From: an uncultured Clostridium sp.
GTDB taxonomy: Bacteria > Bacillota > Clostridia > TANB77 > CAG-508
Reading direction: 5' to 3'
Length of the DNA: 16,085 nt
Assembly: GCA_946496115.1 (NCBI GenBank)
Contig: CAMMFK010000032.1
Coordinates: 1-16,085, forward strand
The position numbers were made by a program, and so were the translations under genes. Below are positions 15,401-16,085 of the stretch, one piece after another. Within the stretch, counting starts at the first letter, position 1; the number at the start of each line of letters is the position of its first letter. A model generated the notes under the pieces. That model saw only the letters and a program-made list of their open reading frames with translations. It had not been told where the DNA came from and made no database searches.

Positions 15401-16085
15401 AAATAATATGTTCCATTAAGATCTCTGCCAGGTACTGTAAAGTTAAGAGATGTTACTCCTGCTGTATTTGTTCCAGGAATTGTTGTAAAACTTGTTGGAG
15501 CTGTCGTGCTTGAAGTTGACCATGCATATTTTAGGCTTTGGTTTGCTGCAAATCCTGATGTTCCTGTATCTGAGCCCGTTACTCTTACTGATACTTCTTG
15601 TGAAGACGAACTTTGTGATGATGGACTAGCTGATAGTGTTGGTGCATTTTTGTCTATCCATGTAAATGTTATTGTTTTTGCTCCGCCAGAGTTTCCTGCA
15701 ACATCTATTAGTCTTGCATATATTGTTGTGTTATCTGAACGTACAAGTGGAGCTGTATAATTTGTCCATGTTCCTCCTGTACCTATTCTATATTGTAATG
15801 TATAGTTATTTGGATTTTGCAAGCTTGAACTCTTTGCTAATGTTACTGTAACATTTCCATTTGTCCATGTATTTGGACTTAAACTACTTGTTATATAATC
15901 ATTTCCCGATGGCACTGTTCCAGTTTGTATTGCTGAAGTTTCTCTTGTTGTTGAATTTCCAGCTTTATCTGTTACAATTACTCTTATTGTATATGTTGTT
16001 CCTTGGGTTAATCCACTAAATGTATGTGATCTTCCATCTGTTACGGCACTTCCATAATTTCCACTACCTTGTTTTATTGCATAAC
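9451..16085 (-). CDS. Giant Ig/FN3-repeat surface protein with FGE-like and lectin-like C-terminal domains; candidate DGR target (5' end outside window)
   Basis: The frame stays open from the window edge to TAG at 9451, giving at least 2,210 residues; the N-terminus and any signal peptide are outside. A GTG at 15915 is internal, since repeat sequence continues upstream in frame. About 16085-11250 encodes tandem beta-sandwich modules with recurring signatures (FYLDNTAPTV, YAKSQST.V.V.D, NNWYLW, D.AGN) grouped in super-repeats of about 580 residues. About 11110-10355 encodes a formylglycine-generating-enzyme-like domain (FVWIPVG, GGFYLGRYEAG, YDMGGNVYEWT, SRGGFYG, VGFRVAVF). About 10340-9454 encodes a domain resembling DUF6273, starting IGDYVAYTP and ending LRPVVSL plus a Gly-rich tail. 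I see no cysteine in the translated part, so the FGE-like domain cannot be a formylglycine synthase; it should be a C-type-lectin-fold binding module. Likely a surface adhesin whose ligand-binding tip is diversified at 9520-9672. Confidence 0.9.
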   Translation of the reverse strand, partial: YAIKQGSGNYGSAVTDGRSHTFSGLTQGTTYTIRVIVTDKAGNSTTRETSAIQTGTVPSGNDYITSSLSPNTWTNGNVTVTLAKSSSLQNPNNYTLQYRIGTGGTWTNYTAPLVRSDNTTIYARLIDVAGNSGGAKTITFTWIDKNAPTLSASPSSQSSSSQEVSVRVTGSDTGTSGFAANQSLKYAWSTSSTTAPTSFTTIPGTNTAGVTSLNFTVPGRDLNGTYYLWIQAGSLADRAGNKTAVAHYGPYIFDNTAPTPSFGTNGSTTWRQSHSTTVTASDATTLKYMWTQNTTAPSDIATNGTTFESGETITKDSVTGNNWYLWIYAVDSAGNSSTTRTNPFYLDNTNPTVSFGTNGSTTYKKSQSTVVTVTDVNSNINTSSAKYMWTQSITPPTEENFNTSGTGFSSNATITKSTGTGNNWYLWVMVKDNAGNTVITKSNVFYLDNTLPTVAFAPNGNTTYAKSQSTKVTVSDSNSGVNTGSLKYQWTQSSSAPSASSFSSTFTNGGTIKKSDGTGNNWFLWILAQDSAGNQTITKSNAFYLDNTAPTVSLSNTGTTSSITVTATASDTNSGVNTYSYAIKQGSGNYGSAVTDGSSHTFSGLTQGSTYTIRVIVTDKAGNSTTRETSAIQTGTVPSGDSNITISLNPNTWTKNNITVTMSKASSASSYTLQYRIGTSGNWTNYTAPFTLTANNTIQARLVDPNNTSNVGSTKSQSVTWIDKNAPTLSASPASDSTGTKTKSVRVTATDTGTSGFAANQSLEYAWSTSSSTAPTSFTSVSGTNSAGATSTSFTVTGSGLNGNQYLWIQAGSISDRAGNSNAVAHYGPYNFDNTAPTPTFSPNGNKTYAKSQATTVTVSGATTRKYMWTQSTIAPSNIATSGTSFNSGDSIMKNTGSGNNWHLWIYAVDSAGNSSTTRSNAFYIDNTAPGVTFVTNGSSSYAQSKGTVVNVTDANSGINESTFKYIWSTSTTQPTESTFNSSGTAFGTGDNITKNNGTGNNWYLWVMVKDRVGNTTITRSNAFYIDNTDPTVTFSPNGNTTYAKSQSTKVTVSDSNSGVNTGSLKYQWIQSTSAPTSSSFDTSGTSFSSGETISRNTGTANNYYLWIRARDSAGNEIITRSNAFYLDNTGPNVSISNSGTTSTIAITTTATDSQSGVNTYSYAIRKGSGSYGTAVTDDSTHTFTGLTQGTQYTVRVIVTDRAGNSTTKETGTITTGTVPAGSSAITISLNPNTWTKNNITVTMSKASSASSYTLQYRIGTSGNWTNYTAPFTLTANNTIQARLVDPNNTSNVGSTKSQSVTWIDKNAPTVSANPSSASSYTKTKSVTVTAKDTGTSGLAASQSLKYAWSTSSTTAPSSFSTVSGSNSAGATSANFTVSGSGLTGTYYLWIQAGSIKDRATNTNAVAHFGPYNFDNTNPTATVSITARTSKTLTAQISNVNDVGSGMPTTRTYNYFIKKASASTYPTTASYSGPNTSYQFTNLDHNTSYTVRVTFTDNASNPGSATATQSTVQVPALNSSNTTFKLSETKITNKNITVTISTTVSGYTLQYRIGTGAWTNYTSPVTISSNTTVYARLWDQRNTTSNVGTSTSKPITNIDKTLSDLEVLIKRDEIVDENTPVTDDNGNDITIPEGFKPLPDDGDGNTTVDDGVVIQDPSGNQFVWIPVGTIKTSSGSSVTINYNRYAYSNWYKSGTDTTTNQAQIKTTSSESEYFLEALNSSEKQSAESNGGFYLGRYEAGVSSTSARTASSGTSATVLSQANKNVYNYVTQSEARSLAEGMYSSANFTSSLPSSYAWDTALEFLRLTGNSSYLTNSSQGNYYNTRFGGKTQTNASTLIETGRTTAVKHLYDMGGNVYEWTTERYSNPEATKVSRGGFYGFTSTDEPVIGRFSSSNTSDQAVGFRVAVFLGAVDPAPKYIDDLQIGDYVAYTPDSAGPYTGLTQANTGSSTTTDDSFTQESLSWRVLNINDDGTVDLISATPTSQNIYLSGATGYNNGVYMLNDVAASLYSNKSLGATARSLTTEDIEAGMNESGLDYVHSYNDGDATVGDTKTYTSSSYRYYPNLYAQENGSGIDTDTIKTDGINQSDSYYDSPTTETYSHANSSLTVTQTYYYRTMNSSYYKNSTFYNLVHSGSPYWLASRYVYAYSPRAIFGLRYVNLSILRGDSLFISNFSTYDNGNRLRPVVSLKSNIRLGTGDGKTAGTAYQIIQ
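9520..9672 (-). other. Putative DGR variable region (VR) in the C-terminal lectin-like domain
   Basis: In this 51-codon stretch, fixed scaffold residues (WLASRYV, FGLRYV, LF, GNRLRPVVSL) alternate with positions whose codons are mostly NNC (TAC, ATC, CTC, CGC, GAC, TTC). That is what adenine-directed mutagenesis of AAC codons in a template repeat gives. From 9664 to 9541, 29 of 42 codons end in G or C, against 10 of 42 in the codons just upstream. The 3' end, CGTTTGCGCCCCGTAGTTTC (9524-9543), is GC-rich like an initiation-of-mutagenic-homology site. No template repeat, reverse transcriptase or Avd gene is in the window. Raised GC continues weakly to the stop codon. Confidence 0.7.
12171..12409. 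repeat. Super-repeat segment, near-identical to 13917-14155
   Basis: This 239-bp block matches 13917-14155 at an offset of 1746 bp (582 codons). I find a single mismatch, C at 12373 versus T at 14119. It encodes the module with PNTWTKNNITVTMSKASSAS and LQYRIGTSGNWTNYTAPF. Flanking sequence of the two copies is much more diverged. Confidence 0.9.
12891..12974. repeat. Super-repeat segment, near-identical to 14628-14711
   Basis: This 84-bp block matches 14628-14711 at an offset of 1737 bp with about one mismatch. It encodes a module stretch with YAKSQSTKVTVSDSNSGVN. It lies in the same super-repeat pair as 12171-12409 and 13917-14155. Confidence 0.85.
13917..14155. repeat. Super-repeat segment, near-identical to 12171-12409
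   Basis: This is the partner of 12171-12409. Its upstream (right-hand) neighbour in the same super-repeat, 14168-14345, instead resembles the copy at 15908-16085, so this unit is a mosaic. Confidence 0.9.
14168..14345. repeat. Super-repeat segment, near-identical to 15908-16085
   Basis: This 178-bp block matches 15908-16085 at an offset of 1740 bp with about four mismatches. It encodes the FN3-like module with YAIKQGSGNYGSAVTDG, HTFSGLTQG and AGNSTTRETSAIQTGTVPSG. The corresponding part of the third unit (about 12422-12599) is clearly more diverged. Confidence 0.88.
14628..14711. repeat. Super-repeat segment, near-identical to 12891-12974
   Basis: This is the partner of 12891-12974, inside the super-repeat unit lying further from the C-terminus. 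Confidence 0.85.
15908..16085. repeat. Super-repeat segment at the window edge, near-identical to 14168-14345
   Basis: The block continues to the last base of the window, so the match may extend further. Its translation stays in frame with the giant gene, which shows that the coding region extends beyond the window and contains at least part of a third super-repeat unit. Confidence 0.88.

Noticed and set aside
15913..15915. GTG as the start codon of the giant gene
   Set aside because: The same frame is open to the window edge and encodes repeat sequence nearly identical to the downstream unit, so this is an internal valine.

Overview
The window is AT-rich DNA from a low-GC Gram-positive bacterium, most likely an uncultured gut-type member of the Clostridia. 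The grounds are strong AT bias, A/T-ending codons, Shine-Dalgarno sites of the AGGAGG type, a dockerin-bearing cell-wall amidase, and single-protein homologues (LepA, RlmB, TsaE) of Firmicutes type. All nine supported genes lie on the minus strand, so the window reads right to left. All nine stop codons are TAA or TAG, and the standard code gives full-length proteins.

Right part (16085 to 9451): one enormous open frame, cut by the window edge, encodes a surface-type repeat protein of more than 2,200 residues. It has tandem Ig/FN3-like modules arranged in super-repeats of about 580 residues. These are followed by a formylglycine-generating-enzyme-like (C-type-lectin fold) domain and a second lectin-like C-terminal domain resembling DUF6273. 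The last 50 codons or so before the tail (about 9520-9672) look like the variable region of a diversity-generating retroelement (DGR). They have a conserved W-L-A-S-R / F-G-L-R / L-R-P-V-V-S-L scaffold, many NNC codons at the positions in between, and an abrupt rise in G/C-ending codons inside an AT-rich gene. No reverse transcriptase, Avd or template repeat is visible here, so if this is a DGR target it would be served from elsewhere.

Gap 9107-9450 (leftward): a short open stretch that looks like the tail of a degraded gene, a 29-bp hairpin with a U-run that is a terminator in the leftward transcript, and a sigma-A-type promoter for the next gene.

Middle (9106 to 6245): a secreted N-acetylmuramoyl-L-alanine amidase with two Ig-like domains and a dockerin, then a membrane-anchored protein with an Ig-like and a cadherin-like beta-sandwich domain. 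Both are envelope proteins and may be co-expressed.

Left-middle (6212 to 1825): a tight housekeeping cluster of tsaE, a HAD phosphatase, lepA, an HD-domain hydrolase and rlmB, with gaps of 9-42 bp. It centres on tRNA modification, translation and rRNA modification. An unknown membrane-anchored extracellular protein follows (1758 to 346).

Left end (345 to 1): no gene. It holds a consensus leftward promoter with helically phased A-tracts upstream and a leader resembling the region before Firmicutes rRNA genes, so an rRNA operon probably begins just left of the window.
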